Assembly: GCF_035989285.1 (NCBI RefSeq)
Contig: NZ_CP108513.1
Location: forward strand, 6,944,001 to 7,008,000
Direction: 5' to 3'
DNA from: Streptomyces sp. NBC_01235
Lineage (GTDB): Bacteria > Actinomycetota > Actinomycetes > Streptomycetales > Streptomycetaceae
DNA: 64,000 nt
The notes beneath the pieces were generated by a model. That model made no database searches, was not told the origin of the DNA, and worked only from the letters and a program-made list of their open reading frames with translations. Below are positions 16,823 through 25,827 of the stretch, piece after piece. Each line of letters opens with the position of its first letter. Position 1 is the first letter of the stretch. Both the position numbers and the translations under genes were made by a program.

Positions 16823-17602
16823 ATGTCCAGGTACGACTGGAATCTGACCCACGAGGGAATTGAACGGGCCCGTTCCGCGATCGAACCCGCTCGGAAAGAG
16901 GTGACCGCCCACCCCATTTACCAGCGGGTGAGCACCCGGGAAAACATGGCGACGTTCATGGCGCACCACGTGTTCGCCGTCTGGGACTTCATGTCCCTGC
17001 TCAAGTCGCTCCAGCGGGACCTCACCTGCGTCGACGTCCCCTGGGTGCCGCGCGGCTCGGAGGTCGGCCGGCGGCTCATCAACGACATCGTCCTCGTCGA
17101 GGAGAGCGACGAGCTGAACGGCGGCTTCACCAGCCACTTCGAGCTGTACCGCGCGGGCATGGACGAGGCGGGCGCCGCCACGGCCCGGATCGACACCTTC
17201 ATCGCGCTGGTCGGCGAGGGCCACGACGTGCCGTCGGCGCTGCGGGTCGCCCAGGTCCCGGCCCCCGCCGCCGAGTTCGTGCGCACGACCTTCGACATCA
17301 TCGCCGACCGGCCCCTGCACTGCCGGGCCGCCGCCTTCGCCTTCTCCCGGGAGGACCTCATCCCGGACATGTTCGACCAGGTGATCAAGAAGGAGGGCAC
17401 CGACCGGTTCCCGCTCTTCTGCGACTACCTCGCCCGCCACATCGAGGTCGACGGCGAGGAGCACACCCCCATGGCCATGCAGATGGTGGCCGACCTGTGC
17501 GGCACCGACGACACCCGCTGGCAGGAGGCCGTCGAGACGGCGACCCTCGCACTGGGGGCACGGTCCCGTCTGTGGGACGGCATCACCGCGGCGCTGGTCT
17601 GA
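16823..17602 (+). CDS. DUF3050 haem-oxygenase-like protein (candidate diiron oxygenase)
   Basis: A 259-residue, helix-rich protein of the DUF3050 family, which falls in the haem-oxygenase-like fold. It has the run [17 protein letters not shown] (His48 and His49) and the acidic/His motif HIEVDGEEH at residues 206-214, resembling metal ligands of haem-oxygenase-like diiron oxygenases. The ATG at 16823 has AAGGAG six bases upstream; the ATG at 16817 abuts that site and is less likely. It is divergent from the p-aminobenzoate operon across a 180-base intergenic region, suggesting shared control. Candidate chemistry includes amine oxidation or oxidative C-C cleavage, as known for other members of the fold. 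Family placement is fairly sure, function inferred. Confidence 0.75.
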   Translation: MSRYDWNLTHEGIERARSAIEPARKEVTAHPIYQRVSTRENMATFMAHHVFAVWDFMSLLKSLQRDLTCVDVPWVPRGSEVGRRLINDIVLVEESDELNGGFTSHFELYRAGMDEAGAATARIDTFIALVGEGHDVPSALRVAQVPAPAAEFVRTTFDIIADRPLHCRAAAFAFSREDLIPDMFDQVIKKEGTDRFPLFCDYLARHIEVDGEEHTPMAMQMVADLCGTDDTRWQEAVETATLALGARSRLWDGITAALV

Positions 17603-18512
17603 CCGGTGCCTCCGGTGCCTCCGGTGCCTCCGGTGCCTCCGGTGTCTCCGGGGCCGGCACCGGTTCCGGCGCCTCCCCGAACCGGGCCAGCGCCAACGCC
17701 CCCGCCACGGCGACCGCGAACCCCAGCACGGCCAGCCAGCCGAGCCCCTCCCGGGTACGGTCCCCCAGCCACACCACCCCCACCAGCGCCGGACCGATCG
17801 TCTCTCCGATCACTATCCCGGCCGTGGCCGTCGTCACCGACCCCCGCTGCAACGCCGACGTCAGCAACAGGAACGCGGCCCCACCGCCCAGCAGCAGGGC
17901 GTACGTCGCCGGGTTGGCGAGCAGGTCCCAGGGTGCGAGCGAGTCGATCAGCCGCACCGCCACCTCCACCACCCCGAACCCGCACCCGGCGCCCAGCCCC
18001 AGTACCAGCGCCCGCCCCCGCCCGGTGAGCCGTCCGCCGACCAGGCCCAGCAGCAGCACCCCGCCCGCCGCACCGAGCATCGCCCACGGCAACGCCTCAG
18101 GACCGCTCTCCTGGCCCTCCGTCCCCGAGGCCAGCCCCAGCATCGCCAGCCCCGCGCACACCACCCCCACGGCCAGCCACTCCATCCGGCTCAGCCGCAC
18201 CCGCAGCAGCCGCGCCGCGACCACCGCCGTCACCGCCAGGCTGGACGCGAGGGCCGCACCGACGGCATAGATCGGCACCGACCGCAGCGCGGCGATCTGG
18301 AACAGGAACCCGACCCCGTCCAGCCCCAGCCCCGCCAGATACCGCCACTGCCGCACCGCCCGCAGCAACAGCGCCGCGTCCCCGCCGCCTCCACCACCCC
18401 CGCCCCGTCCGTCGCTGCCGTCGACGGCGGCGCGCGCCGCCATCGCCTGCAACACCGTCGCCGTACCGAAGCAGACCGCCGCGCCGAGGGCGCACACCAT
18501 TCCAAAGAGCAC
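17583..18512 (-). CDS. DMT/EamA-type membrane transporter
   Basis: About 309 residues with nine or ten hydrophobic helices and the internal duplication typical of drug/metabolite transporters (for example [19 protein letters not shown] and [34 protein letters not shown]). A Gly-rich loop [12 protein letters not shown] interrupts the first half. I start at the GTG at 18512; the ATG at 18500 is an alternative. The C-terminus is a Pro-Glu-Ala repeat ([13 protein letters not shown]) encoded by a 9-base tandem repeat, and the gene end overlaps the DUF3050 gene by 20 bases in convergent orientation. It could export the product of the neighbouring cluster, but position is the only support. Confidence 0.72.
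   Translation of the reverse strand: MLFGMVCALGAAVCFGTATVLQAMAARAAVDGSDGRGGGGGGGGDAALLLRAVRQWRYLAGLGLDGVGFLFQIAALRSVPIYAVGAALASSLAVTAVVAARLLRVRLSRMEWLAVGVVCAGLAMLGLASGTEGQESGPEALPWAMLGAAGGVLLLGLVGGRLTGRGRALVLGLGAGCGFGVVEVAVRLIDSLAPWDLLANPATYALLLGGGAAFLLLTSALQRGSVTTATAGIVIGETIGPALVGVVWLGDRTREGLGWLAVLGFAVAVAGALALARFGEAPEPVPAPETPEAPEAPEAPEAPVRPAPR
17605..17649. repeat. 9-bp tandem repeat at convergent gene ends
   Basis: GGTGCCTCC is repeated four times exactly and a fifth time with one change (GGTGTCTCC). On the minus strand it codes the Glu-Ala-Pro repeat at the end of the DMT transporter, so copy number can vary without breaking the frame. Confidence 0.85.
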
Positions 18513-18637
18513 GAAAGGACTGTAGGGGAGCGGCCGATGGGCGGGCCGCCCGCGGGCCCCATTCGACCGGTGTCTAGGCTGACGGCCGGAAATCGCCGTG
18601 GGGCGATGCGACAACGGGGACACGGGGAGACGGGAAC

Positions 18638-19027
18638 ATGGCGGACACGCGTCGAAAACTGCGCTCGGGCACGGTCGTACTCGGAGGCATGGGACTGCTC
18701 GCGGCGGCCCTCACCGCCTGCTCCTCCGACCCCGACAAGCGCTGCGTCGACCGCGACAGCTACAACCTCACCAAGGGCTACAAGGTCGTCGCCGACAAGA
18801 ACTGCAAGTCCACCAGTTCCGGCAAGACCACCAAGGTCTCCGCCGACGGCGCCTGGTACTACGGCGGCAAGAAGAAGGGCTCCTGGGTCGACGGCGGCTC
18901 CTTCACCAAGCCGGGCAAGGGGTCGAGCGGCTCGACCAGCAGCAGTGGAGGCAGCAGCGGTGTCAGCCGCGGCGGCTTCGGCAGCGACAGCGACAGCGGC
19001 AGCCACAAGGGCAGCTCCGGCGGCTGA
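18638..19027 (+). CDS. Small Gly/Ser-rich lipoprotein, unknown function
   Basis: A 129-residue exported protein. The N-terminus MADTRRKLRSGTVVLGGMG leads to a hydrophobic core and lipobox LTACSS, predicting lipid anchoring at the Cys. The mature part has a small conserved-looking region with two Cys (RCVDRDSYN... KNCKS) and the pattern DGAWYYGGKKKGSWVDGGSF, then a low-complexity Gly/Ser tail. It is directly upstream of the glutathionylspermidine-synthase-like gene in the same direction (50 bases), an association I recall as common in actinomycetes. I do not recognise a biochemical function; a structural role in the envelope is possible. Confidence 0.8.
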   Translation: MADTRRKLRSGTVVLGGMGLLAAALTACSSDPDKRCVDRDSYNLTKGYKVVADKNCKSTSSGKTTKVSADGAWYYGGKKKGSWVDGGSFTKPGKGSSGSTSSSGGSSGVSRGGFGSDSDSGSHKGSSGG

Positions 19028-19077
19028 GCGGTCGGGCGAACCGAGCGGCCGAACAGGACACGAGGACACCGGCACCC

Positions 19078-20268
19078 ATGCGACGTCACACCATCGAACC
19101 CCGCCCCGACTGGCAGCGGACGGTCGAGGAGCAGGGCCTCGTCTACCCCCTCACCCGCCACCCCGACGGGCGCCTGCGCCCGTACTGGGACGAGAGCGCG
19201 TACTACGAGTTCACCCTCGACGAGGTCGAGGCGCTCGAGGAGACGGTCGAGGAACTCCACGAGATGTGCCTGGCGGCGGCCGCCCACATGGTCGAGTCCG
19301 ACCGCCTCGCCGACCTCGGCATCACCGACCCGCGCGTCGCGGCGGCCGTCACCGAGGCCTGGCACCGGCGCGCCGAACTGCCGTCCGTCTACGGCCGTTT
19401 CGACCTCCGCTACGACGCCACCGGCCCGGCGAAGCTCCTGGAGTACAACGCCGACACCCCCACCTCCCTCGTGGAGGCGGCCTCCCCCCAGTGGTTCTGG
19501 ATGGAGGAGCGCTTCCCCGGCGCCGACCAGTGGAACTCCCTCCACGAACGCCTGGTCGCCGCCTGGAAGAAACAGGCCGCCCTCCTCCCGCCCGGCAGCC
19601 CGCTCCACTTCGCGCACTCCTCGGCCGACGAACTCGGCGAGGACCTCATGACGGTCGCCTACCTCAAGGAGACCGCCGAGCAGGCCGGTCTGGACACCGA
19701 CTGGATCTCCATGGAGGAGATCGGCTGGGACCCCCTGTCCGGCCGTTTCGTCGACCGTCGACTCGGCTTCATCCGCAGTTGCTTCAAGCTCTACCCCTGG
19801 GAGTGGCTGACCACCGACCGCTTCGCCGGGCACGTCCTCGACACCCTCGACAACGGCGGCGGCACCGGCACGACGATGTGGATCGAGCCGGCCTGGAAGA
19901 TGCTGCTCAGCAACAAGGCACTCCTGGCCGTCCTGTGGGAGCTGTACCCCGGCCACCCCAACCTCCTCCCCGCCTACCTCGACGGCCCCCGCGAACTGGC
20001 GGCCACGACCGGCTACGTCGCCAAGCCCCTGCTGGGCCGCGAGGGCGCCGGCGTCACGGTCCACGAAGCGGGCACCGAGCCCGTCGTCCCGCGCACCGAC
20101 GAACCCTGCTGCTACCAGCAGTTGGCGCCCCTGCCCGCCTTCGACGGCAACCATGTCGTCCTCGGCGCCTGGGTGGTGGAGGACGAGTCGGCCGGCCTCG
20201 GCATCCGCGAATCCTCCGGCCTGATCACGGACGAGTACGCCCGCTTCCTGCCCCACGTGATCCTCTAG
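19078..20268 (+). CDS. Glutathionylspermidine synthase-like ATP-grasp protein
   Basis: A 396-residue protein of the glutathionylspermidine synthase (preATP-grasp) family, ATP-dependent amide ligases joining a carboxylate to an amine. Family marks include YDATGPAKLLEYNADTPTSLVEAASPQWFWME near residues 125-155, GTGTTMWIEPAWKMLLSNKALLAVLWELYPGHPNLLPAY and YVAKPLLGREGAGVTVHE (ATP-grasp loop). The organism would not be expected to make glutathione, so the substrates are probably different from the name. The ATG at 19078 opens MRRHTIEPRPDWQ. It follows the small lipoprotein, likely as one transcript. The family assignment is secure and the reaction is unknown. Confidence 0.88.
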   Translation: MRRHTIEPRPDWQRTVEEQGLVYPLTRHPDGRLRPYWDESAYYEFTLDEVEALEETVEELHEMCLAAAAHMVESDRLADLGITDPRVAAAVTEAWHRRAELPSVYGRFDLRYDATGPAKLLEYNADTPTSLVEAASPQWFWMEERFPGADQWNSLHERLVAAWKKQAALLPPGSPLHFAHSSADELGEDLMTVAYLKETAEQAGLDTDWISMEEIGWDPLSGRFVDRRLGFIRSCFKLYPWEWLTTDRFAGHVLDTLDNGGGTGTTMWIEPAWKMLLSNKALLAVLWELYPGHPNLLPAYLDGPRELAATTGYVAKPLLGREGAGVTVHEAGTEPVVPRTDEPCCYQQLAPLPAFDGNHVVLGAWVVEDESAGLGIRESSGLITDEYARFLPHVIL

Positions 20269-20651
20269 AGGACCCGGACGCCCCGAGCCCAGGAGTCCTG
20301 CGGCCCGGGAGTCCGCCGTCGCTCGCATGGTGGACTCGGGGCCCTGCCCCTGTGACGTGCCCGCTAGGGTGGTGAGCAGGCCGTGACTGGCGCGCTGGGC
20401 CCGGTCGTCACATTCCCGTCGTCCGCCCGAAGGGCGGGCTCCGCGGCGTCCGGTGCGTGCGATCGCAAGGCACCGGAGCGCTCTCGTGGCGGAGCCACGT
20501 GGGTGATTGCGGGCGGGAATGTGACGACCGGGCCCGAGGATGGGACGGACCATCGGGGAGCGGCCTGTGAGCAGTACGAGTGCCGTGCGCCTGGGCCGAA
20601 CCGTGACACCGTGACCGCTTTCCAGCACCACGCCACCCGGAGGCCGACGAC
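20269..20651 (+). other. 383-bp intergenic region upstream of glyA
   Basis: No credible gene is present. The middle is filled by the multi-hairpin inverted-repeat element at 20397-20535. The stretch before it is GC-rich without a clear feature, and the 116 bases after it should hold the glyA promoter and leader. I looked for glycine-riboswitch core motifs and did not find them. Confidence 0.6.
20397..20535 (+). repeat. 139-bp inverted-repeat element with three internal hairpins
   Basis: The ends are perfect 22-base inverted repeats, 20397-20418 (begins GGGCCCGGTCGTCACATT) and 20514-20535 (ends GTGACGACCGGGCCC). Between them are three separate hairpins: CCGCCC/GGGCGG with a GAA loop at 20423-20437, CCGGTGC/GCACCGG at 20450-20476 with an inner TGCGATCGCA palindrome, and CGTGGC/GCCACG with a GGA loop at 20485-20499. 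Folded as RNA this gives a closing stem with three arms. No flanking target-site duplication is obvious. It may be a structured leader or small RNA for glyA, or a MITE-like insertion. Confidence 0.75.
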
Positions 20652-22103
20652 ATGTCCGAGCAGCAGCCCCTCTCCACCGAGTCCACGGCCTTCCGCGCCG
20701 CCCTCGACGTGATCCGCGCCGTCGAGCCGCGCGTCGCCGACGCCATCGGCCAGGAGCTCCACGACCAGCGAGAGATGCTCAAGCTGATCGCCTCCGAGAA
20801 CTACGCCTCCCCGGCCACCCTCCTCGCGATGGGCAACTGGTTCAGCGACAAGTACGCCGAGGGCACCGTCGGCCGCCGCTTCTACGCCGGCTGCCGCAAC
20901 GTCGACACCGTCGAGTCCCTCGCCGCCGAGCACGCCCGCGAGCTCTTCGGCGCCCGCCACGCCTACGTCCAGCCGCACTCCGGCATCGACGCCAACCTGG
21001 TCGCCTTCTGGGCCGTCCTCGCCGACCGGGTCGAGGCCCCCTTCCTGGAGAAGACCGGCGCCCGCCAGGTCAACGACCTCTCCGAGGCCGACTGGGCCGA
21101 GCTGCGCCAGGCCTTCGGCAACCAGCGCATGCTCGGCATGTCCCTGGACGCCGGCGGCCACCTCACCCACGGCTTCCGCCCGAACATCTCCGGCAAGATG
21201 TTCGACCAGCGTTCCTACGGCACCGACCCGGCGACCGGCCTGATCGACTACGAGGCCCTGCGCGCCTCGGCCCGCGACTTCAAGCCGCTGATCATCGTCG
21301 CCGGCTACTCGGCGTACCCCCGTCTGGTGAACTTCCGGATCATGCGGGAGATCGCCGACGAGGTCGGCGCGACCCTGATGGTCGACATGGCGCACTTCGC
21401 GGGCCTGGTCGCCGGCAAGGTCCTGACCGGCGACTTCGACCCGGTCCCGCACGCCCAGATCGTGACGACCACCACCCACAAGTCCCTGCGCGGCCCCCGC
21501 GGCGGCATGGTCCTGTGCGACGACTCCCTCAAGGACCAGGTCGACCGCGGCTGCCCGATGGTCCTCGGCGGCCCCCTCCCGCACGTCATGGCCGCCAAGG
21601 CCGTCGCCCTCGCCGAGGCCCGGCAGCCGTCCTTCCAGGACTACGCCCAGCGCATCGTCGACAACTCCCGCGCGCTGGCCGAGGGCCTGATGCGGCGCGG
21701 CGCGACCCTCGTCACCGGCGGCACGGACAACCACCTGAACCTGATCGACGTCGCCTCCTCCTACGGCCTCACCGGCCGCCAGGCCGAGGCCGCCCTGCTC
21801 GACTCGGGCATCGTCACCAACCGCAACGCCATCCCCGCCGACCCGAACGGCGCCTGGTACACCTCCGGCATCCGCATCGGCACCCCCGCCCTGACCACGC
21901 GTGGCCTGGGCACGGCCGAGATGGACGAGGTGGCGGCCCTGATCGACCGGGTCCTCACCAGCACCGAGCCGGGCACGACGAAGTCGGGCGCCCCGTCCAA
22001 GGCCTCCCACGTCCTGGACGAGAAGATCGCCGACGAGATCTCCCGCCGCGCGACGGACCTGGTCGCGGGCTTCCCCCTCTACCCCGAAATCAACCTCGGC
22101 TGA
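20652..22103 (+). CDS. glyA: Serine hydroxymethyltransferase
   Basis: A 483-residue PLP enzyme interconverting serine and glycine with tetrahydrofolate, the main source of one-carbon units. The PLP lysine is Lys277 in [19 protein letters not shown], the family signature. Other marks are [29 protein letters not shown] and [15 protein letters not shown]. It is about 60 residues longer than the E. coli enzyme. The extra length is mostly an insertion around residues 125-185 ([20 protein letters not shown] and nearby), as in other actinobacterial long-form enzymes. A long structured element lies in the upstream region and a double-hairpin terminator follows the stop. Confidence 0.97.
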   Translation: MSEQQPLSTESTAFRAALDVIRAVEPRVADAIGQELHDQREMLKLIASENYASPATLLAMGNWFSDKYAEGTVGRRFYAGCRNVDTVESLAAEHARELFGARHAYVQPHSGIDANLVAFWAVLADRVEAPFLEKTGARQVNDLSEADWAELRQAFGNQRMLGMSLDAGGHLTHGFRPNISGKMFDQRSYGTDPATGLIDYEALRASARDFKPLIIVAGYSAYPRLVNFRIMREIADEVGATLMVDMAHFAGLVAGKVLTGDFDPVPHAQIVTTTTHKSLRGPRGGMVLCDDSLKDQVDRGCPMVLGGPLPHVMAAKAVALAEARQPSFQDYAQRIVDNSRALAEGLMRRGATLVTGGTDNHLNLIDVASSYGLTGRQAEAALLDSGIVTNRNAIPADPNGAWYTSGIRIGTPALTTRGLGTAEMDEVAALIDRVLTSTEPGTTKSGAPSKASHVLDEKIADEISRRATDLVAGFPLYPEINLG

Positions 22104-22110
22104 GCCGACC

Positions 22111-22170
22111 CAGGGGCGCGGGGCCGCATCTGTTCGCGGCTCCGCCGCGGGGCACGAGCGGCCCCCACCG
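22111..22170 (+). terminator. Nested hairpin terminator after glyA
   Basis: GGGGCCGC (22120-22127) pairs with GCGGCCCC (22158-22165), enclosing a tight CGCGGC-TCC-GCCGCG hairpin (22135-22149). It lies just after the glyA stop. There is no T-run, as is usual for GC-rich actinomycete terminators. Confidence 0.65.
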
Positions 22171-22224
22171 GCCCGCGGTTCCCCACGACCCGGACCACCC
22201 GAGCTCTCTGAGACAATATTGAGC

Positions 22225-23238
22225 ATGGCCTCTGACCGACCCCGCGTGCTCTCCGGAATCCAGCCCACCGCAGGCTCGTTCCACCTCGGCAACTACCTCG
22301 GCGCCGTCCGCCAGTGGGTGGCCCTGCAGGAGTCCCACGACGCGTTCTACATGGTCGTCGACCTGCACGCGATCACGGTCCCGCAGGATCCGAAGGAGCT
22401 CAGCGCGAACACGCGGCTGGCGGCCGCCCAGCTCCTCGCGGCCGGCCTCGACCCGGACCGCTGCACGCTCTTCGTCCAGAGCCACGTCCCCGAGCACGCG
22501 CAGCTCGCCTGGGTCATGAACTGCCTCACCGGTTTCGGCGAGGCGTCCCGTATGACGCAGTTCAAGGACAAGTCCACCAGGCACGGCGCCGACCGCGCCT
22601 CCGTGGGCCTGTTCACCTACCCGATCCTGCAGGTCGCGGACATCCTGCTGTACCAGGCCGACCAGGTGCCGGTCGGCGAGGACCAGCGCCAGCACGTCGA
22701 GCTCACCCGGGACCTCGCCGAGCGCTTCAACGGCCGCTACGGCGAGACGTTCACGATCCCGAAGCCGTACATCCTGAAGGAGACGGGCAAGATCTACGAC
22801 CTCCAGGACCCGTCGATCAAGATGAGCAAGTCGGCGTCCACGCCGAAGGGCCTCATCAACCTGCTCGACGACCCGAAGGTCACCGCCAAGAAGGTCAGGA
22901 GCGCGGTCACGGACACCGACACGGTGATCCGCTACGACCCCGAGAACAAGCCGGGCGTGAGCAACCTGCTCAACATCTACTCGACGCTCACCGGCACGAG
23001 CGTCCCCGAGCTGGAGCAGAGTTACGAGGGCAAGCTCTACGGCGCGCTCAAGACGGACCTCGCCGAGGTCGTCGTCGAGTTCGTGACGCCGTTCCGGGAC
23101 CGCACGCAGCAGTACCTGGACGACCACGAGACGCTCGACTCGATCCTCGCCAAGGGCGCCGAGAAGGCGCGTGCCGTCGCCGCGGAGACGCTCTCCCAGA
23201 CGTACGAGCGGATCGGCTTCCTGCCCGCGAAGCACTGA
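22225..23238 (+). CDS. trpS: Tryptophanyl-tRNA synthetase
   Basis: A 337-residue class I aminoacyl-tRNA synthetase charging tRNA-Trp. The HIGH-type motif is [14 protein letters not shown] near the N-terminus and KMSKS is exact at residues 199-203. The dimer and Trp-pocket regions ([37 protein letters not shown]) follow the bacterial TrpRS pattern. I start at ATG 22225; the TTG at 22219 is in frame but has no advantage. No Shine-Dalgarno is evident and GACAAT lies seven bases upstream, so translation may be leaderless. Streptomyces can carry two TrpRS types, one linked to indolmycin resistance; which type this is was not resolved here. Confidence 0.96.
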   Translation: MASDRPRVLSGIQPTAGSFHLGNYLGAVRQWVALQESHDAFYMVVDLHAITVPQDPKELSANTRLAAAQLLAAGLDPDRCTLFVQSHVPEHAQLAWVMNCLTGFGEASRMTQFKDKSTRHGADRASVGLFTYPILQVADILLYQADQVPVGEDQRQHVELTRDLAERFNGRYGETFTIPKPYILKETGKIYDLQDPSIKMSKSASTPKGLINLLDDPKVTAKKVRSAVTDTDTVIRYDPENKPGVSNLLNIYSTLTGTSVPELEQSYEGKLYGALKTDLAEVVVEFVTPFRDRTQQYLDDHETLDSILAKGAEKARAVAAETLSQTYERIGFLPAKH

Positions 23239-23415
23239 GCGGCGCTCGGAAGCATCCGGGGCGCACCGCACACACGTTCCTCTGGGCAGAGCGCTGCACA
23301 TCACTTTCCCTGCGCCTGCCCAGAGCACAGCCGTGGCCGTACAGTCGATAGCCGTACGACTGAGTACCAACCCGGCACCACACCCCGCCATGACGACATG
23401 ACGACAGGAGAAGAC

Positions 23416-23994
23416 GTGGGGACCGTAACGATCGGCGTGTCGATCGCGGTCCCGGAGCCTCACGGCAGCCTGCTCCAGGAGCGGCGCACGGGCTTCGGCG
23501 ACGCCGCGGCTCACGGCATCCCCACCCACATCACGCTGCTGCCGCCGACCGAGGTCGAGGCGGGCGCGCTCGCGGTGGTCGACGCGCACCTCACCGCGGT
23601 CGCCGGGGCCGGCCGTCCCTTCCCGATGCGACTGTCCGGAACGGGCACCTTCCGACCCCTGTCGCCGGTGGTCTACGTGAAGGTCGTCGAGGGCGCCGAG
23701 GTCTGCGCCTGGCTCCAGCAGCGGGTCCGTGACGCCTCGGGGCCGCTCACCCGCGAGCTCCAGTTCCCCTACCACCCGCACGTCACCGTCGCGCACGGCA
23801 TCGACGAGGCGGCGATGGACCGGGCTTTCGAGGAGCTCGCCCACTACGAGGCCGAGTGGTCCTGCACCGGCTTCTCCCTGCACCAGCAGGGCCTCGACGG
23901 CGTCTGGCGCAAACTGCGCGAGTACCCCTTCGGCGGCGCGGTCGTCCCCCCGCAGGCCGCCCACGCCGACCGCAACTCGCTGCCCACGTACTAG
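23416..23994 (+). CDS. 2'-5' RNA ligase/phosphoesterase family protein
   Basis: A 192-residue 2H phosphoesterase. The two catalytic HxTx motifs are present as THITLL near residue 36 and HPHVTVAHG near residue 121, placed on the two lobes typical of the fold. Family members act on 2'-5' or cyclic phosphodiester bonds in RNA or nucleotides. I use the GTG at 23416, which has AGGAG seven bases upstream; the ATG at 23398 lies before that ribosome-binding site. It follows trpS in the same direction after 177 bases. Its RNA or nucleotide target is unknown. Confidence 0.85.
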   Translation: MGTVTIGVSIAVPEPHGSLLQERRTGFGDAAAHGIPTHITLLPPTEVEAGALAVVDAHLTAVAGAGRPFPMRLSGTGTFRPLSPVVYVKVVEGAEVCAWLQQRVRDASGPLTRELQFPYHPHVTVAHGIDEAAMDRAFEELAHYEAEWSCTGFSLHQQGLDGVWRKLREYPFGGAVVPPQAAHADRNSLPTY

Positions 23995-24022
23995 CCGACG
24001 CGCGCGCCGGGCAGAGCCCGGC

Positions 24023-24784
24023 CTAGACCGGCAGCCGCCGGAACAGTGTCCGCGGCGCGTGCCGCAGGGCCGACATCACCAGTCGCAGCACCCCCGGCAC
24101 CCACACCGCCTCCGACCGCCGCCGCAGCCCCAGTTCGACGGCCGTCGCGACCGCCCCCGGGGTGGTCGTCAGAGGCGGCTCCGCCCGCCCGGCGGTCGCC
24201 TTCGTCCGCACGAAACCGGGGCGGACGACCATGACGTGGACGCCCGTGCCGTGCAGCGCGTCGCCCAGCCCCTGGGCGAAGGTGTCGAGGCCCGCCTTGC
24301 TGGAGCCGTAGATGAAGTCCGAGCGGCGGGCCCGCTCGCCGGCGACCGAGGAGAGGACGACCAGGGAGCCGTGTCCCTGGGTCTGCAGGGCCCGTGCGGT
24401 GATCAGCCCCGCCGACACCGCGCCCGTGTAGTTGGTCTGCGCGACGCGCACCGCGGCCACCGGCTCGCGCTCGTCGGTCGCCTGGTCGCCGAGGACGCCG
24501 AAGGCGAGCAGCACCAGGTCGACGTCGCCCTCGGCGAACACCTTGCCGAGGACCGTCTCGTGCGACGCGGGGTCCAGCGCGTCGAAGGGCACGGTGTGGA
24601 CGTCCGCCCCGAGGGTGCGCAGCTCGGCCGCGGCCGACTCCAGAGCGGGTGACGGCCGCCCGGCCAGCCACACCGTGCGGGTGCGGCGGGCGATCAGACG
24701 GCGAGCGGTGGCCAGCGCGATCTCTGACGTACCGCCGAGGACGAGCATGGACTGGGGCAGGCCGGAGGCGTCCTTCATGAGCAT
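24023..24784 (-). CDS. Short-chain dehydrogenase (DprE2-like)
   Basis: A 253-residue SDR with the cofactor loop MLVLGGTSEIALATARRL, the NYTG segment after strand 4 and the catalytic Ser and Tyr-xxx-Lys in VLSSVAGERARRSDFIYGSSKAG. The GGTSEIA cofactor loop and VRPGFVRTKAT match the decaprenylphosphoryl-2-keto-ribose reductase (DprE2) branch, which completes decaprenyl-phospho-arabinose synthesis in mycobacteria. No DprE1 partner gene is near, and arabinogalactan is not expected in Streptomyces, so a related keto-sugar or other ketone may be the substrate. The ATG at 24784 has no ribosome-binding site but a TACGGT box seven bases upstream, suggesting leaderless expression. Confidence 0.82.
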   Translation of the reverse strand: MLMKDASGLPQSMLVLGGTSEIALATARRLIARRTRTVWLAGRPSPALESAAAELRTLGADVHTVPFDALDPASHETVLGKVFAEGDVDLVLLAFGVLGDQATDEREPVAAVRVAQTNYTGAVSAGLITARALQTQGHGSLVVLSSVAGERARRSDFIYGSSKAGLDTFAQGLGDALHGTGVHVMVVRPGFVRTKATAGRAEPPLTTTPGAVATAVELGLRRRSEAVWVPGVLRLVMSALRHAPRTLFRRLPV

Positions 24785-24909
24785 GGAGATGACCGTATCG
24801 CCCCGCTATGTCACGCCGGTCCCTTAACATTCGCCCGCTACCCGAAATGGGTGATCGTCTTTCGGGTACTCGCACATCGGTCGTCGACAACTGGGGCAGA
24901 GTTCCGAGC

Positions 24910-25827
24910 ATGGACTGGCTGAAGAAGCTTCCCGGCATCGGGCCGTGGGTCACGCGCCTCATGGCCACGCACGCGTGGCGGTCGTACGAGCGCCTGGACC
25001 GGGTGAAGTGGACTCGGCTGGCGGCCGCGATGACGTTCGTCAGCTTCGTCGCGCTCTTCCCGCTGCTGACCGTGGCCGCCGCCGTCGCCGCCGCCACCCT
25101 GACCAAGTCCCAGCAGCAGGAACTCCAGGACAAGATCACCGAACAGGTCCCCGGGATATCCGACCAGCTGGACATCAACGGTCTCGTCCAGAACGCGGGC
25201 ACCATCGGCCTCATCGCCGGCGCGGCCCTGTTGTTCACGGGCATCGGCTGGGTCGGTCAGATGCGGGACTGTCTGCGCGCGGTGTGGGAGCGGCCCGACG
25301 GCGACGAGAACCCCGTCCTGCGCAAGGCCAAGGACATGGGCGTCCTCGTCGGCTTCGGCGGCGCCGTGCTGCTCACCATCGCCATCTCCACCGTCGCCTC
25401 GGCGCTGGTCGGCCGGATCACCGATGGCCTCGGCATCGACAAGGAGGGCTGGGGCGGCATCCTGCTGCGCGTCGCCGCCTTCGCCATCGCCGTTCTCGCC
25501 GACTTCCTGCTCCTGCTGTACGTGCTCACCCTGCTGCCGGGCGTCGAACCGACCCGCCGCCGCCTCGTCGTGGCCGCGCTCATCGGCGCCGTCGGCTTCG
25601 AACTGCTGAAGCTGCTGCTGAGCGGCTACATGCAGGGCGTGGCCGCGAAGAGCATGTACGGCGCGTTCGGCGTGCCCATCGCCCTGCTGCTGTGGATCAA
25701 CTTCACCTCGAAACTCGTCCTGTACTGCGCGGCCTGGACGGCGACCGGCACCGCCCCGGACAACCCGCAGGACATCGACGTCAGCGACGACGTCGTACCA
25801 GGTCCGGCAGCGGCCACCGGCGGTTGA
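24910..25827 (+). CDS. YihY/BrkB family membrane protein
   Basis: A 305-residue integral membrane protein of the YihY (formerly ribonuclease BN) family. It has the N-terminal hallmark RLAAAMTFVSFVALFPLLTVAAAVAAATL, then about five more hydrophobic segments (including AGAALLFTGIGWVGQMRDCLRAVW and GVLVGFGGAVLLTIAISTVASALVG). The C-terminal YMQGVAAKSMYGAFGVPIALLLWINFTSKLVLYCAAW is also family-typical. The family has no proven ribonuclease activity and its function is unsettled. The ATG at 24910 opens MDWLKKLPGIGPW. Its 3' end overlaps the convergent D,D-carboxypeptidase gene by 47 bases. Confidence 0.9.
   Translation: MDWLKKLPGIGPWVTRLMATHAWRSYERLDRVKWTRLAAAMTFVSFVALFPLLTVAAAVAAATLTKSQQQELQDKITEQVPGISDQLDINGLVQNAGTIGLIAGAALLFTGIGWVGQMRDCLRAVWERPDGDENPVLRKAKDMGVLVGFGGAVLLTIAISTVASALVGRITDGLGIDKEGWGGILLRVAAFAIAVLADFLLLLYVLTLLPGVEPTRRRLVVAALIGAVGFELLKLLLSGYMQGVAAKSMYGAFGVPIALLLWINFTSKLVLYCAAWTATGTAPDNPQDIDVSDDVVPGPAAATGG

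Noticed and set aside
8385-18512. PKS or NRPS assembly line in the aminobenzoate cluster
   Set aside because: No ketosynthase, condensation or carrier-protein motif was seen; the adenylate-forming proteins are stand-alone ligases.
20269-20651. Glycine riboswitch upstream of glyA
   Set aside because: The conserved glycine aptamer core sequences were not found, although a different structured element is present.
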